Source: Antrihabitans spumae (GTDB lineage Bacteria; Actinomycetota; Actinomycetes; Mycobacteriales; Mycobacteriaceae). From it: DNA of 64,000 nt. The DNA lies in assembly GCF_043944905.1 (NCBI RefSeq), contig NZ_JBIMSN010000029.1:62001-126000 (forward strand), read 5' to 3'. Each line of letters starts with the position of its first letter. Within the stretch, counting starts at the first letter, position 1. Positions 34,575 to 43,759 of this stretch are shown in pieces. Under the pieces are notes generated by a model. It was not told the origin of the DNA, did no database searches, and saw only the letters and a program-made list of their open reading frames with translations. The translations under genes were made by a program, and so were the position numbers.

Positions 34575-35629
34575 CGGTTCGGATCCCTCAGCTCGATGGA
34601 CGGCAACGGATCGAGGTACGCCCGCAGATCGTCCGGCACGTGCTGCGGCCACACCAACGCGTCGACCATCGTGCGAATCACTTCGCCCGATCCGAAGTTC
34701 GACACGTAGGCCTGGAAGTACGGACCGCTGCCGACCTGCTCACCGAGCGCGAGCGCATAGGGACCGAGCCCTTCGAGTGCCTGCGCGAGGTTGTCCTTGT
34801 TCTGCTGCAGCAGTGCGAGGACCGAATTCAGCTTGTCGAGGGTCGGCTTCATCTGCGCTTCGTTGTCCGCGACCAGACCCGTCAGCTGTTGCGAAACCGC
34901 CGAAATGTTGGTGATCAGTTCGCTGATCGCCGTGCGACGCAAATCGAGCTCGCCGAGCAGTTGATTGCCGTCGACGAGCAACGCGTTGACCTGCTCGCCA
35001 CGGTCGGCGAGTACCTGGGTGACGCCCTTCGCCTTGGTGAGCAGCTCGCGCAAGCTCTCGTCGCGCGCGTTGATGCTCTGCGAAAGCCGGGTGACGCCGT
35101 CGAGCGCTTCGCGCAGCGGCGCCGGGGTGTCCTTGAACGCCGCGGTGAGGGTGTCGAGTGTGGTGTTCAGCTGATCGGTGTCGAGATCGCGAATCGTGTT
35201 GCTGAGATCGCCGAGGGCATCGTTGAGCGAGTACGGCGACGTCGTCCGATCGAGCGGAATCGTGTCGTCCGCGTCGATCGCACCGGAACCGTCCGGCGTC
35301 ACGAACAGCGATTTGCGGCCGAGCACGGTGTTGGTCTTGATTGCCGCGGTCGTCCGATCGCCGAGCTCGATGCCTTCCGAGACGGTGAATTCGACGAGCA
35401 CCGCGGTGCCGTCGAGTTCGATGTTCTCCACCTTGCCGACGTTCACGCCTGCAACTTCCACCTGATCACCGGTGACCAGACCGCCGGCATCGGCGAAGTT
35501 CGCGGTGTAGGCGATTCCGGAGTGGATGAACGGCAGCTTCTCGTACTGCAGCGTCGCAACGACGATCGCGAGACCGACGACTATGCCGACGATTCCGCTC
35601 TGCACGAGGCGCGAGGGTTGTGTGTTCAC
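34571..35629 (-). CDS. mce4C: MCE family protein Mce4C
   Basis: A 352-residue MCE protein with an N-terminal helix (SGIVGIVVGLAIVVATLQYE), an MCE domain (IAYTANFADAGGLVTGDQVE, then VNVGKVENIELDG) and a helical region rich in Gln/Leu (LGELDLRRTAISELI). The GTG at 35629 overlaps the mce4B stop (GTGA). It is the third structural subunit in the canonical A-F order. Confidence 0.92.
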   Translation of the reverse strand: MNTQPSRLVQSGIVGIVVGLAIVVATLQYEKLPFIHSGIAYTANFADAGGLVTGDQVEVAGVNVGKVENIELDGTAVLVEFTVSEGIELGDRTTAAIKTNTVLGRKSLFVTPDGSGAIDADDTIPLDRTTSPYSLNDALGDLSNTIRDLDTDQLNTTLDTLTAAFKDTPAPLREALDGVTRLSQSINARDESLRELLTKAKGVTQVLADRGEQVNALLVDGNQLLGELDLRRTAISELITNISAVSQQLTGLVADNEAQMKPTLDKLNSVLALLQQNKDNLAQALEGLGPYALALGEQVGSGPYFQAYVSNFGSGEVIRTMVDALVWPQHVPDDLRAYLDPLPSIELRDPNR

Positions 35630-36669
35630 GATGGCGCACACCTACCGTTCGTCTGACCGTCTGGCAGGTTGATGACGAGGTCCTTACCGTCGGGTCCGGT
35701 GACTTTCAACTTCGTCGAGCAGACATAGAGCTGCAGGAACGAGCCGTAGGTGCCGAGCCGGATCAACTTCCGATAGGTGTCGGGGAGTCGTTCGAGCACC
35801 CATTGAATGTCGTCGCGGCCCAGGTCGAGCTGATTCGCTGTGCGTCCGGTCTGCTCGATCGTGGCCTGCAGATCGGGTCGGGCCGCTTCGAGCAACTCGG
35901 CGAGATCCCCTGTCGCGCCAGCGATTCGAGGAATAGCGTCGCCGATCGGTTCACGATCCTGCGCCAGCCCACTGATCAGCTGCTGCAATTTGTCGATCGT
36001 CGTCGAGAACTGATCCCCTCGATCGTCGATCGTCTTCAACACGATGTTGAGATTGGTGATCACGCTGCCGATCAAATCGTCGCGATCGGCAAGTGTTTTG
36101 GTGAACGATCCGGCCCCACCGAGCAGTGCGACAAGCGTCTGACCCTGACCCTGGAACACCTGAATCAGCGCGGCTGTCAGATCGTTGACCTGATCGGGAT
36201 CCAGTGCACGCAGTAGCGGTTTGAAGCCACCGAGCAGCATGTCGAGATCGAGAGCGGGCGCCGTCTGTTCCTTCGGAATCGTCGCGCCCTCCGGCAGTTC
36301 CTCCCCGGATCCCGGCGCGTCGAGCAATTCGAGATAGCGATCGCCGACGAGGTTCTCGTATCGCACAGTCGCTTTGGTGCTGCGCAGCAGCGGGTACTTC
36401 GATTCGACGTCGAATTCGACGTGAGCAAGGTTGTCCCGCCCGACCTCGACGCTGCTCACCGAGCCGACCGGCACACCTGCGATCCGGACCTTGTCACCCG
36501 ACCCCAGACCCGACGCGTTGACGAAAGTCGCGTGATAGTCCTTGGTACTCGCAAACCGAACCTGGCTGAAAACGATTGCGAGACCGGCGAAGATGAGCGC
36601 CATCACGAGAGCGAAGATGGTGAGTTTGACAGTGGTCGCCCGCTGGCCGCGCCTTCTCCTACCTTTCAT
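35626..36669 (-). CDS. mce4B: MCE family protein Mce4B
   Basis: A 347-residue MCE protein with a basic N-terminus (MKGRRRRGQR), a membrane helix (LTIFALVMALIFAGLAIVF) and an MCE domain (DYHATFVNASGLGSGDKVRI, then GVPVGSVSSVEVG). The C-terminus ends LVINLPDGQTNGRCAPS, with a Cys typical of MceB proteins. The ATG shares one base with the mce4A stop (TGATG), so translation is coupled. Confidence 0.92.
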   Translation of the reverse strand: MKGRRRRGQRATTVKLTIFALVMALIFAGLAIVFSQVRFASTKDYHATFVNASGLGSGDKVRIAGVPVGSVSSVEVGRDNLAHVEFDVESKYPLLRSTKATVRYENLVGDRYLELLDAPGSGEELPEGATIPKEQTAPALDLDMLLGGFKPLLRALDPDQVNDLTAALIQVFQGQGQTLVALLGGAGSFTKTLADRDDLIGSVITNLNIVLKTIDDRGDQFSTTIDKLQQLISGLAQDREPIGDAIPRIAGATGDLAELLEAARPDLQATIEQTGRTANQLDLGRDDIQWVLERLPDTYRKLIRLGTYGSFLQLYVCSTKLKVTGPDGKDLVINLPDGQTNGRCAPS

Positions 36670-37844
36670 CAGTTCACCCCCGGCATTCCACCGAAGAGAA
36701 TCTGAAACACTTTGGGCGCGTTGACCGTCAGTCGACTGTTTGGCACGTATGGGGTCTCGCCCGTATCCAGGACGACGTAGGGCGCGTGTTCGCCGGGCAC
36801 GGGGTGCGGCAGTCCGTAACAATTCGGTCCGCCGGTCGCGTTCACCACGGGGAGATCACGCGGGTAGACGTAGGGGTCCACGCCGTACATGAAGCTCGAA
36901 TTCAGTGCGATGCCTTCTTGATTGCCGCCGAACACAGCTTCGGCCAACGGCAGGGCGTCGCTGATTCCGACGATCAGGCAGTTGAGCACGGGCGCGTACA
37001 TCTCCAACAGTCCGGTGGTCGGTCGCAGCAGATCGAGCGCGGATACCAGGCTCGCCTCGTTCTCGGTCAGCACCCCGTTCGCCGTATCCGACAGTCCGAT
37101 CACGCTGAGCAGCAACGAATCCAGGTTGCGTTCCTCGGCGACGATGGTGTCGCTGGTGCCGGTGACGTTGGAGAGGGTCTTCAGCAGTTCGGGCGAAACG
37201 TCCGCGTAGAGATTGGTGACCTCGGCCGCCGCTGCGAAATCTCGTTGCAGCGCAGGCAAACTCGGATTCATCTTCTTCAGATACGAATCCGTCTGCGCGA
37301 GCAGCTCACCGACCTTTTCACCGCGCCCCTGCAGAGCAGTCGCCAACGCGCCGAGGGTTGCGTTGAGCTTCTCCGGCTCGAGGGTGCGCAGCACATCGGA
37401 CAGGTGCTGGAACAGCGTGTTGAACTCGACGGTCACCGAATCCGCGGCGATGGTAGTGCCCGCCTTCAATGGCGTCGACGACGGATCCTGTGGCACAACG
37501 AAGTTGACGTACTTCGCGCCGAACACAGTTGTCGATTTGATATCGACCGTCGCATTCGACGGGATCATCTTCAGCATGTCCGGCCTGATGTCGAGCGTCA
37601 GCTCGGAGCCGTCGGCGGTCAGATCGATCGAGGCGACCCGACCGACTTCGACGCCGCGCATCTTGACCTTGGCATCGGGATCCATGACCAACCCGGAGCG
37701 TGGTGCGGTGACCTTGACGGGAACGGTTTCGGTGAATCCGCCCGCGAACATCACCATGGAGACGACGACGATCACCGCGAGTGCGGCGACCATGCCGAAC
37801 CCGACAAGCTTCTTGAACCATCCCGATTCCAGCATCGCCATCAC
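36669..37844 (-). CDS. mce4A: MCE family protein Mce4A
   Basis: A 391-residue MCE protein with an N-terminal membrane helix (FGMVAALAVIVVVSMVMFAGG), an MCE domain (PVKVTAPRSGLVMDPDAKVK, then RGVEVGRVASIDL) and a helical body. The C-terminus ends PKVFQILFGGMPGVN. Translation may begin at GTG 37844, directly abutting the yrbE4B stop, or ATG 37841. It is the first Mce subunit of the ring. Confidence 0.93.
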   Translation of the reverse strand: MMAMLESGWFKKLVGFGMVAALAVIVVVSMVMFAGGFTETVPVKVTAPRSGLVMDPDAKVKMRGVEVGRVASIDLTADGSELTLDIRPDMLKMIPSNATVDIKSTTVFGAKYVNFVVPQDPSSTPLKAGTTIAADSVTVEFNTLFQHLSDVLRTLEPEKLNATLGALATALQGRGEKVGELLAQTDSYLKKMNPSLPALQRDFAAAAEVTNLYADVSPELLKTLSNVTGTSDTIVAEERNLDSLLLSVIGLSDTANGVLTENEASLVSALDLLRPTTGLLEMYAPVLNCLIVGISDALPLAEAVFGGNQEGIALNSSFMYGVDPYVYPRDLPVVNATGGPNCYGLPHPVPGEHAPYVVLDTGETPYVPNSRLTVNAPKVFQILFGGMPGVN

Positions 37845-38699
37845 CTAACCCGACAGGTTGAAATTGCCGGAGGAACCGTAAATGGCGAGCGAGATGAGCA
37901 GGGTGACGGTGACGACCGCAATCAGCGACGTTCTGACGGCGTTGCCGACCGCCACGCCGACGCCGACCGGACCGCCCGATGCGTTGTAGCCGTAGTAGGT
38001 GTGGATCATCATCACGGCAATGGCCATCACGATGGCTTGCGCGAACGACCACAGAATGTCGGTCGGTATCAGGAACGTCGAGAAGTAGTGGTCGTACACA
38101 CCCGGCGACTGCCCGTAGATGAAGACAGTCGCGAACCTGCTCGCGAGGAACGACGCGATGACAGCCAGTGAATACAGCGGGATGATCGCAATCATTCCGG
38201 CCATCACCCGGGTGCTGACGAGATACGGGATCGACGGCACGGCCATCACCTCGAGCGCGTCGATCTCCTCGGAGACCCGCATGGCGCCGAGTTGCGCGGT
38301 GGATCCCGCCCCGATCGTGGCTGCCAAGCCGATGCCCGCGATGACGGGGGCTGCGATTCGGACGTTGATGAAGGCCGCGAAGAAGCCCGTCAGAGCTTCG
38401 ACGCCGATATTGCCGAGCGAGCTGTAGCCCTGCACCGCAATTGTTCCGCCCGCAAACAGCGTCAGGAATCCGACGATCACTACGGTGCCGCCGATGACGG
38501 CCAGTGCGCCGCTGCCCATGCTGATCTCGGCGATCAGGCGGATCGTTTCGCGGCGATAATGGGTGAGCGCCATCGGTGCGTAGGCAATGGCCTTGCCGTA
38601 GAAGATCGCGTGTTCGCCGAGTGAATCCAACGATTTCGATGCGCGTTTCGCGCGGATCTTCGTCCGCGGAAACCGCTGGGAGAGAACAACTACGGCCAT
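37845..38699 (-). CDS. yrbE4B: Mce4 ABC-type permease YrbE4B
   Basis: A 284-residue MlaE/YrbE-type permease with about five or six membrane helices (for example GALAVIGGTVVIVGFLTLFAGG). The family segment GSTAQLGAMRVSEEIDALEVM (about residues 139-159) contains the EIDALEVM coupling helix that meets the ATPase (MceG, encoded elsewhere). It pairs with YrbE4A. It starts one base after the yrbE4A stop. Confidence 0.94.
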   Translation of the reverse strand: MAVVVLSQRFPRTKIRAKRASKSLDSLGEHAIFYGKAIAYAPMALTHYRRETIRLIAEISMGSGALAVIGGTVVIVGFLTLFAGGTIAVQGYSSLGNIGVEALTGFFAAFINVRIAAPVIAGIGLAATIGAGSTAQLGAMRVSEEIDALEVMAVPSIPYLVSTRVMAGMIAIIPLYSLAVIASFLASRFATVFIYGQSPGVYDHYFSTFLIPTDILWSFAQAIVMAIAVMMIHTYYGYNASGGPVGVGVAVGNAVRTSLIAVVTVTLLISLAIYGSSGNFNLSG

Positions 38700-38700
38700 G

Positions 38701-39465
38701 TCAGCCCGCCGTCAATTTGATGCCGACGGCGGTGACGACAACGTTGACGACGAACAACGCCATAAACGCGAACACGACTGTCTGGTTGACCGCGTCGCCG
38801 ACGCTCTTGGGTCCACCTTTGACGCCGAGTCCGAGGTAACACGCCATCAGCCCGGCGATCATGCCGAACAGTCCCGCCTTGACTTGAGAAATGATCAGTT
38901 CGCCGAACCCGGTGAGCAGCGTGATCCCGTTGACGAAGGCGCCGGGATTGACGTCCTGCAGAAATACGGAGAAGAGGAAGCCGCCAAGGATGCCGATCGT
39001 GCAGACCAGACCGTTGAGGAGCAGGGCGACGAACGTCGACGCAAGCACTCGCGGCACAACGAGGCGCTGAATGGGATCGATGCCGAGTACGCGCATCGCG
39101 TCGATCTCTTCGCGGATCGTGCGGGCGGCGAGGTCGGCACAGACAGCGGTAGCGCCCGCACCCGCGACGATCAGAACGGTGACGATCGGTCCGACCTGTG
39201 TGATCGAGCCGAGGGCAGCGCCGGCGCCACTGAGGTCGGCGGCGCCGATCTCGCGCAGCAGAATGTTGATCGTGAAGCTGACGAGCACGGTGAAAGGGAC
39301 TGCAACCAGGATCGTCGGAATGATCGACACCCTGGCGATGAACCAGGACTGGTCGATGAATTCGCGGGTTTGAAACGGCCGACGGACAGACGCTCGGGCC
39401 GTATTGGCGACAAGTTCGAAGAATCCGCCGACGGCGCGCAAGGGCACAGTAAGGAGGTCGTTCAA
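38701..39465 (-). CDS. yrbE4A: Mce4 ABC-type permease YrbE4A
   Basis: A 254-residue YrbE-type permease. The family segment AVCADLAARTIREEIDAMRVLG includes the EIDAMRVLG coupling helix, followed by RLVVPRVLASTFVALLLNG. I propose the TTG at 39465: GAGG lies seven bases upstream, and the resulting N-terminus aligns with mycobacterial YrbE4A (VPxRAVGGFFE). A GTG at 39483 is the alternative. It heads the mce4 operon, with a KstR-type site 50 bp upstream. Confidence 0.92.
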   Translation of the reverse strand: MNDLLTVPLRAVGGFFELVANTARASVRRPFQTREFIDQSWFIARVSIIPTILVAVPFTVLVSFTINILLREIGAADLSGAGAALGSITQVGPIVTVLIVAGAGATAVCADLAARTIREEIDAMRVLGIDPIQRLVVPRVLASTFVALLLNGLVCTIGILGGFLFSVFLQDVNPGAFVNGITLLTGFGELIISQVKAGLFGMIAGLMACYLGLGVKGGPKSVGDAVNQTVVFAFMALFVVNVVVTAVGIKLTAG

Positions 39466-39514
39466 CACAGCACCTCGACTCACTCCTGTCGTCCCGAACT
39501 CGGGTTAGCGTAAC

Positions 39515-39528
39515 TAGAACGTGTTCAC
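39515..39528. promoter_or_regulatory. KstR-type operator upstream of mce4
   Basis: TAGAACGTGTTCAC matches the KstR consensus TNNAACNNGTTNNA in 13 positions (the last base is C). It lies 32-50 bp upstream of the possible yrbE4A starts, where KstR is known to repress mce4 in related genera. KstR is released by steroid-CoA thioesters. Confidence 0.85.
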
Positions 39529-39945
39529 GTGTCAAAGCCCTGACCAGCATCGACGCTTACTTGCAATATATACACACTCGGTTCGGCGAACTGCCGAATA
39601 CTTCCACAGTCCCGAGTCCGTTCACAACTCACCCCGCACGAAGGCCGCCATACCGATCGGCGATCTCCGACTTCGACTGAACAGTACTGCGCTGCAACAC
39701 AATTGCTGCATCGATTCCTGCGTCCCAACCGGCTGGTGACCTCGGGCCGCGACCAAACCAAGACCACGCGCCCTTGCTGCGATCGGGAAGAAATCCAGGC
39801 GACGAGCAATGGGTACAGAGAGATCGCCGTGTCCAGATTTACACCGTATATTGAAACACGTTGCACCTAAGTTCCCACTTGCGCCTAGCCCCTCTGCGCA
39901 CCCCTCAGCCCATCTTGACCCCCCAGCCGAGGAAATGGGCCGGAT
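39529..39945. other. Intergenic region between hsd4A-like gene and mce4
   Basis: About 417 bp without a credible gene. It is less GC-rich than its surroundings, with AT segments such as CAATATATACACAC and CCGTATATTGAAAC that may hold promoter elements. The 113-codon minus-strand frame here has no ribosome site and no recognisable sequence. The long spacing suggests mce4 has its own promoter rather than reading through from the SDR gene. Confidence 0.5.
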
Positions 39946-40866
39946 TCAGACCTTAATCTTCGGCTCCAGTCGCAGCGCCTGCGACGCCGAGAAGGTCAGC
40001 GTTGCGTCCCGATCGGCAAAGTAGTCACCGAGGCCGCCTGCAAGTTCGCCCGCCGACCAAGCCGACCCGACCGCATCGAAGCGTTGCTCGACGGTCGGAG
40101 CAGCCATCAGCGCAACCATCGGACCGTACACAACGAACACCTGCCCACTGATCGCGGCTGCGGCCGGCGATGCCAGATAGGCGACGAGTTCCGCGACATG
40201 TTCGGGCGATAGCGGATCGTCACCGCCGTCGGGTGCCGCACCGAACACACCTTCGGTCATCGAGGTCCGCGCTCGAGGGCAGATCGCATTCGCTCGGACC
40301 CCGTACCGCGACAATCCGCGGGCAGCAGAAAGGGTCAATGCCGTGATGCCCGCCTTGGCCGCACCGTAGTTCGCCTGACCCTCCGGACCGAGTAGACCCG
40401 CTTCGGACGAGGTGTTGACCAGACGTCCGTAGATCGGCGCTCCGGCATCCTTCGACTTCGCGCGCCAGTACTGAGCAGCATTGCGACTCAGCAGAAAGTG
40501 GCCACGCAGGTGCACCTTGAGAACAAGATCCCAGTCGTCGTCGGACATGTTGAACAACATCCGATCACGCACGACACCCGCGTTGTTGACGACGATGTCG
40601 ACGCTGCCGAACCGCTCCTGCGCGGTGGACATCAAGGCATCGGCCGTCACCCGCTCGCTGACGTCACCACCGACGAATGCCGCGTCCGCCCCCACCGCCC
40701 GTAACTGATCGAGGGTGTCGTCGACCGCGTCGCTTGGTCCGAGGTCGTTGATCACCACCGCGGCACCTGCACGCGCAAGTGCGATCGCCTCCGAACGTCC
40801 GAGACCCGCACCCGCTCCGGTCACGATCGCCACCAGGCCTTCGAGACTCACTTCCGATTCGCTCAC
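39946..40866 (-). CDS. hsd4A: SDR dehydrogenase, Hsd4A-type (17-beta-hydroxysteroid / 3-hydroxyacyl-CoA dehydrogenase)
   Basis: A 306-residue short-chain dehydrogenase. The cofactor motif is TGAGAGLGRSEA at residues 16-27, NNAGVVRDRML lies near residue 98, and the active-site Tyr/Lys (YGAAKAG) is near residue 164. Position matches Rv3502c of M. tuberculosis, between yrbE4A and the ferredoxin gene; orthologues act on side-chain 3-hydroxyacyl-CoA or the 17-position. The GTG at 40866 was chosen because the longer frame (TTG 40902) would include the KstR operator. C-terminal residues about 230-306 include a predicted ordered tail. Confidence 0.8.
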   Translation of the reverse strand: MSESEVSLEGLVAIVTGAGAGLGRSEAIALARAGAAVVINDLGPSDAVDDTLDQLRAVGADAAFVGGDVSERVTADALMSTAQERFGSVDIVVNNAGVVRDRMLFNMSDDDWDLVLKVHLRGHFLLSRNAAQYWRAKSKDAGAPIYGRLVNTSSEAGLLGPEGQANYGAAKAGITALTLSAARGLSRYGVRANAICPRARTSMTEGVFGAAPDGGDDPLSPEHVAELVAYLASPAAAAISGQVFVVYGPMVALMAAPTVEQRFDAVGSAWSAGELAGGLGDYFADRDATLTFSASQALRLEPKIKV

Positions 40867-40877
40867 ACGCCGAACTT

Positions 40878-40891
40878 TAGAACGTGTTCTC
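40878..40891. promoter_or_regulatory. KstR-type operator upstream of the hsd4A-like gene
   Basis: TAGAACGTGTTCTC matches the KstR consensus except for the last base. It lies between the fdxD stop (40910) and the SDR start (40866), so the SDR gene can be controlled separately from fdxD. Confidence 0.8.
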
Positions 40892-40909
40892 GTTCCGAGC
40901 AACCATGGG

Positions 40910-41101
40910 TCATGGCTGCTCGCGCAACGCGACCTTCGGGCACTGCGCTATCGCATCGCGGACATCTTCTTCACGACCGGCAGGCACAGGTCCACTAGCC
41001 ACCTGAAGCTCGTCGTTATCGTCGAGATCGAAGATATCGGGCGCGATTCCAACGCAAATGCCGTTCGCCTCGCATTGATCGAAGTCGACCTTGATCTCCA
41101 T
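40910..41101 (-). CDS. fdxD: Ferredoxin FdxD-like
   Basis: A 63-residue small acidic ferredoxin with the segment MEIKVDFDQCEANGICVGIA and a C-terminal Cys in AIAQCPKVAL. Three cysteines (C10, C16, C54) are placed as in 3Fe-4S ferredoxins that feed cytochromes P450. It occupies the same position as Rv3503c, divergent from fadE26 across a KstR site. It may supply electrons to CYP125 or another steroid monooxygenase. Confidence 0.88.
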   Translation of the reverse strand: MEIKVDFDQCEANGICVGIAPDIFDLDDNDELQVASGPVPAGREEDVRDAIAQCPKVALREQP

Positions 41102-41184
41102 GACAGCACCCCTCAGCGAATCGGAAAGCGACGACGAAGGGCGTCGAAACCGGGCTGCGGTTACTCGCCTTCGAGGTTCAACAC

Positions 41185-41198
41185 TAGAACCTGTTCCA
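41185..41198. promoter_or_regulatory. KstR-type operator between fdxD and fadE26
   Basis: TAGAACCTGTTCCA fully matches TNNAACNNGTTNNA. It is 84 bp from the fdxD start and 47 bp from the fadE26 start, so one dimer could control both divergent genes. Confidence 0.88.
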
Positions 41199-41244
41199 CC
41201 TCCTGTGCAATGATTCGAACAAGTGGGATGAGAGGCAAAGAGAC

Positions 41245-42426
41245 GTGCGAATCGCGTACACCGCGGAGCAACAGCAGCTGCGCGACGAATTGCGGGAATA
41301 CTTCGCTCGATTGGTCACGCCGGAGCGCCGCGAGGCACTGAGCTCGCAATCAGGCGAAGTCGGCTCGGGCACCGTCTACCGCGACATCGTCGCGCAGATG
41401 GGCCACGACGGTTGGCTCACGCTCGGCTGGCCCAAGGAATACGGCGGCCAGGAACGCTCGATGATCGACCAACTCATCTTCACCGACGAGGCCGCGATCG
41501 CGGGCGCGCCAGTCCCGTTCCTCACGATCAACTCCGTCGCGCCGACGATCATGCACTACGGCTCCGAGGAACAGAAGAACTACTTCCTGCCGAAGATCTC
41601 GGCCGGTGAACTGCACTTCTCGATCGGCTACTCCGAACCCGGCGCCGGCACCGACCTCGCAAGCCTGCGAACGACGGCCGTCCGCGACGGTGACGACTGG
41701 ATCATCAACGGCCAGAAGATGTGGACGAGCCTCATCGCCTACGCCGACTACGTCTGGCTGGCCTGTCGGACCGATCAGGACGCCAAGAAGCACAAGGGCA
41801 TCAGCATGTTCATCGTGCCGACCGATGCCGAAGGCTTCTCGTGGACTCCGGTCCACACGATGGCAGGTCCAGACACCAGCGCCACCTACTACCAGGACGT
41901 TCGAGTGCCTGCCACTGCGTTGGTCGGCGAGGTCAACGGCGGCTGGCCGCTCATGACCAATCAGCTGAACCACGAGCGTGTGGCCCTCACGTCCGCCGCC
42001 CCGCTGCAGACCTCGCTGGCCGAGGTCCTCGAGTGGGCGCAGAACACCAAGGCCACCGACGGTTCCCGCATCATCGACCGCGAATGGGTTCAGATCAATC
42101 TCGCCCGAGTCCACGCCAAGGTCGAGTACCTCAAGCTGATGAACTGGGAGATCGCCTGGACGGTCGGCGCTGCGCCGAACAAGTACGACGCGTCGGCGTG
42201 CAAGGTCTACGGCACAGAACTCGCGACCGAGGCCTACCGACTGCTGATGGAAGTGCTCGGCGCGTCCGCGTATCTGCGCCAGGGCTCCCCCGGCGCCGCG
42301 ATCCGCGGTCGCATCGAACGATGGCACCGGTCGGCGTTGATTCTCACGTTCGGCGGCGGGACCAACGAGGTCCAGCGCGACATCATTGCAATGACAGCCC
42401 TCCGCCAGCCACCTGCGAAGCGTTGA
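41245..42426 (+). CDS. fadE26: Acyl-CoA dehydrogenase FadE26 (ChsE4)
   Basis: A 393-residue acyl-CoA dehydrogenase fold protein starting at GTG. FAD-binding motifs SIGYSEPGAGTDLASL (about residues 130-145) and GQKMWTS (near 158) are present, and the C-terminal GGGTNEVQRDIIA is typical. Orthologues (Rv3504) form a heterotetramer with FadE27 and dehydrogenate the CoA ester of the shortened steroid side chain. The partner is encoded 28 bp downstream. A KstR operator lies 47 bp upstream. Confidence 0.93.
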   Translation: MRIAYTAEQQQLRDELREYFARLVTPERREALSSQSGEVGSGTVYRDIVAQMGHDGWLTLGWPKEYGGQERSMIDQLIFTDEAAIAGAPVPFLTINSVAPTIMHYGSEEQKNYFLPKISAGELHFSIGYSEPGAGTDLASLRTTAVRDGDDWIINGQKMWTSLIAYADYVWLACRTDQDAKKHKGISMFIVPTDAEGFSWTPVHTMAGPDTSATYYQDVRVPATALVGEVNGGWPLMTNQLNHERVALTSAAPLQTSLAEVLEWAQNTKATDGSRIIDREWVQINLARVHAKVEYLKLMNWEIAWTVGAAPNKYDASACKVYGTELATEAYRLLMEVLGASAYLRQGSPGAAIRGRIERWHRSALILTFGGGTNEVQRDIIAMTALRQPPAKR

Positions 42427-42454
42427 AGGCTTCGTCGTAGATATAGAGGCAACA

Positions 42455-43573
42455 ATGGATTTCACTCGCACCGAGGCACAGGACGACCTCGGACAGCTCA
42501 CCCGCAGCATCACCGAGAAGCTCGTTACGTCGGATCGACTACGCGCGCTCGATGGAGCCGAGGACCGCTTCGACGACGTCACCTGGCGTTCGCTTGCCGA
42601 ATCCGGTGTGCTGTCGGCGGCACTTCCCGAGACGGTCGGCGGTAGCGGCTTCGGCATCCTCGAACAATGCAGCGTGCTGCAAGAGCTCGGGCGGACCCTC
42701 GCGGCAGTCCCCTACCTGCCATCGATCACGCTCGCGGCAAGCGCACTCGCCCAATTCGGCTCCGCTGAGCAGCGCGACTTGGCACGCAAAGCCGCACTGG
42801 GCGAGACGATTCTGACCGTTGCTCTGGCCGAGGAATACAACGACGAGCCTGCGCGACCGGCAACTCGAGCAGAGCCGGACGGTGCAGGCTGGGTGCTGTC
42901 GGGAACGAAAACGACTGTGCCCGTTGCGACATTGGCCGCTCGCCTCCTGATTCCCGCGTCGACCCCCAACGGGACGGCGGTGTTTCTCATCGATCCGGCG
43001 GCGCCCGGTGTGACGATCACCCGCCAGCAGGTCGTTGATCTGAGTGCCGAAGCGATCGTCGAGTTGGACGACGTACGCGTCGCTGCCTCCGATCTTGTTG
43101 GCACCGAAGAACGCGGACCCGAGATCATCGACTGGCTGCTGACCCGAGCAGCCGTCGGTATCAGCGCACTACAGCTGGGCTCGCTGGAGCGAGCGCTGGA
43201 AATGGTGAGCGACTACGCCCGTGAGCGCACCCAGTTCGATCGCCCGATCGGCAGCTTTCAGGCTGTCGCACAACGCCTTTCCGATGCCTACATCGACGTG
43301 AAGGGCGTGCGGCTAGCGGTCACACAAGCGGCGTGGCAACTCGACGACGGATCGGCAACCGAGGCGTCGATCAGGACCGCGAAGTTCTGGGCCGCCGATG
43401 CCGGCCATCGCGTAGCGCATACGGTCATCCACGTGCACGGCGGCGTAGGCCTCGACCGCGATCATCCGGTGCACCGCTACTTCCTTGCCGCGAAGCACAA
43501 CGAGTTCGCACTCGGGTCCGCGACGGATCAGCTGCGCAGGCTCGGGCGCCACCTCATGCTCGTCCGCAGCTAA
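42455..43573 (+). CDS. fadE27: Acyl-CoA dehydrogenase FadE27 (ChsE5)
   Basis: A 372-residue acyl-CoA dehydrogenase, partner of FadE26. It has LPETVGGSGFGILEQ near residue 57, ARERTQFDRPIGSFQAVAQ near residue 252 and IHVHGGVGLDRDHPVHRY near residue 326. As in other heteromeric ChsE pairs, the two chains probably share FAD sites. A palindromic repeat interrupted by an ISL3-family element follows the stop, so any further downstream gene of the ancestral operon is now separated. Confidence 0.93.
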   Translation: MDFTRTEAQDDLGQLTRSITEKLVTSDRLRALDGAEDRFDDVTWRSLAESGVLSAALPETVGGSGFGILEQCSVLQELGRTLAAVPYLPSITLAASALAQFGSAEQRDLARKAALGETILTVALAEEYNDEPARPATRAEPDGAGWVLSGTKTTVPVATLAARLLIPASTPNGTAVFLIDPAAPGVTITRQQVVDLSAEAIVELDDVRVAASDLVGTEERGPEIIDWLLTRAAVGISALQLGSLERALEMVSDYARERTQFDRPIGSFQAVAQRLSDAYIDVKGVRLAVTQAAWQLDDGSATEASIRTAKFWAADAGHRVAHTVIHVHGGVGLDRDHPVHRYFLAAKHNEFALGSATDQLRRLGRHLMLVRS

Positions 43574-43596
43574 TGGAACTCCCGCCGAGCGCAGAG

Positions 43597-43646
43597 GCGG
43601 CTTCGCCGCTCGTGAGTCTTTTCGGAGGGCGGGACCACCGAAAAGA
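43597..43646. repeat. Three-hairpin palindromic element, copy 3, left part
   Basis: The left small hairpin GCGGC-TTC-GCCGC (43597-43609) is followed by the main arm CTCGTGAGTC (43609-43618), TTTTCGG, the loop and the first bases of the right arm (CCGAAAAGA). It is cut by the insertion sequence at 43646/43647. The rest of the element is at 45017-45045. Confidence 0.8.
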
Positions 43647-43759
43647 GGCTCTTGTGCTCTATCCGTGGGTGGTTGTGGTGCTGATGTGAGCGCACGCCGT
43701 TGTCCCAGTAGCGTTCTGGCTTGTCTAAGGTCGGTCGGCTACTTGTGCGGGAGAACGGC

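Noticed and set aside
39525..39866. Minus-strand frame of 113 codons upstream of mce4
   Set aside because: No ribosome site, Cys/Arg-rich unlikely composition, and its end touches the KstR operator.
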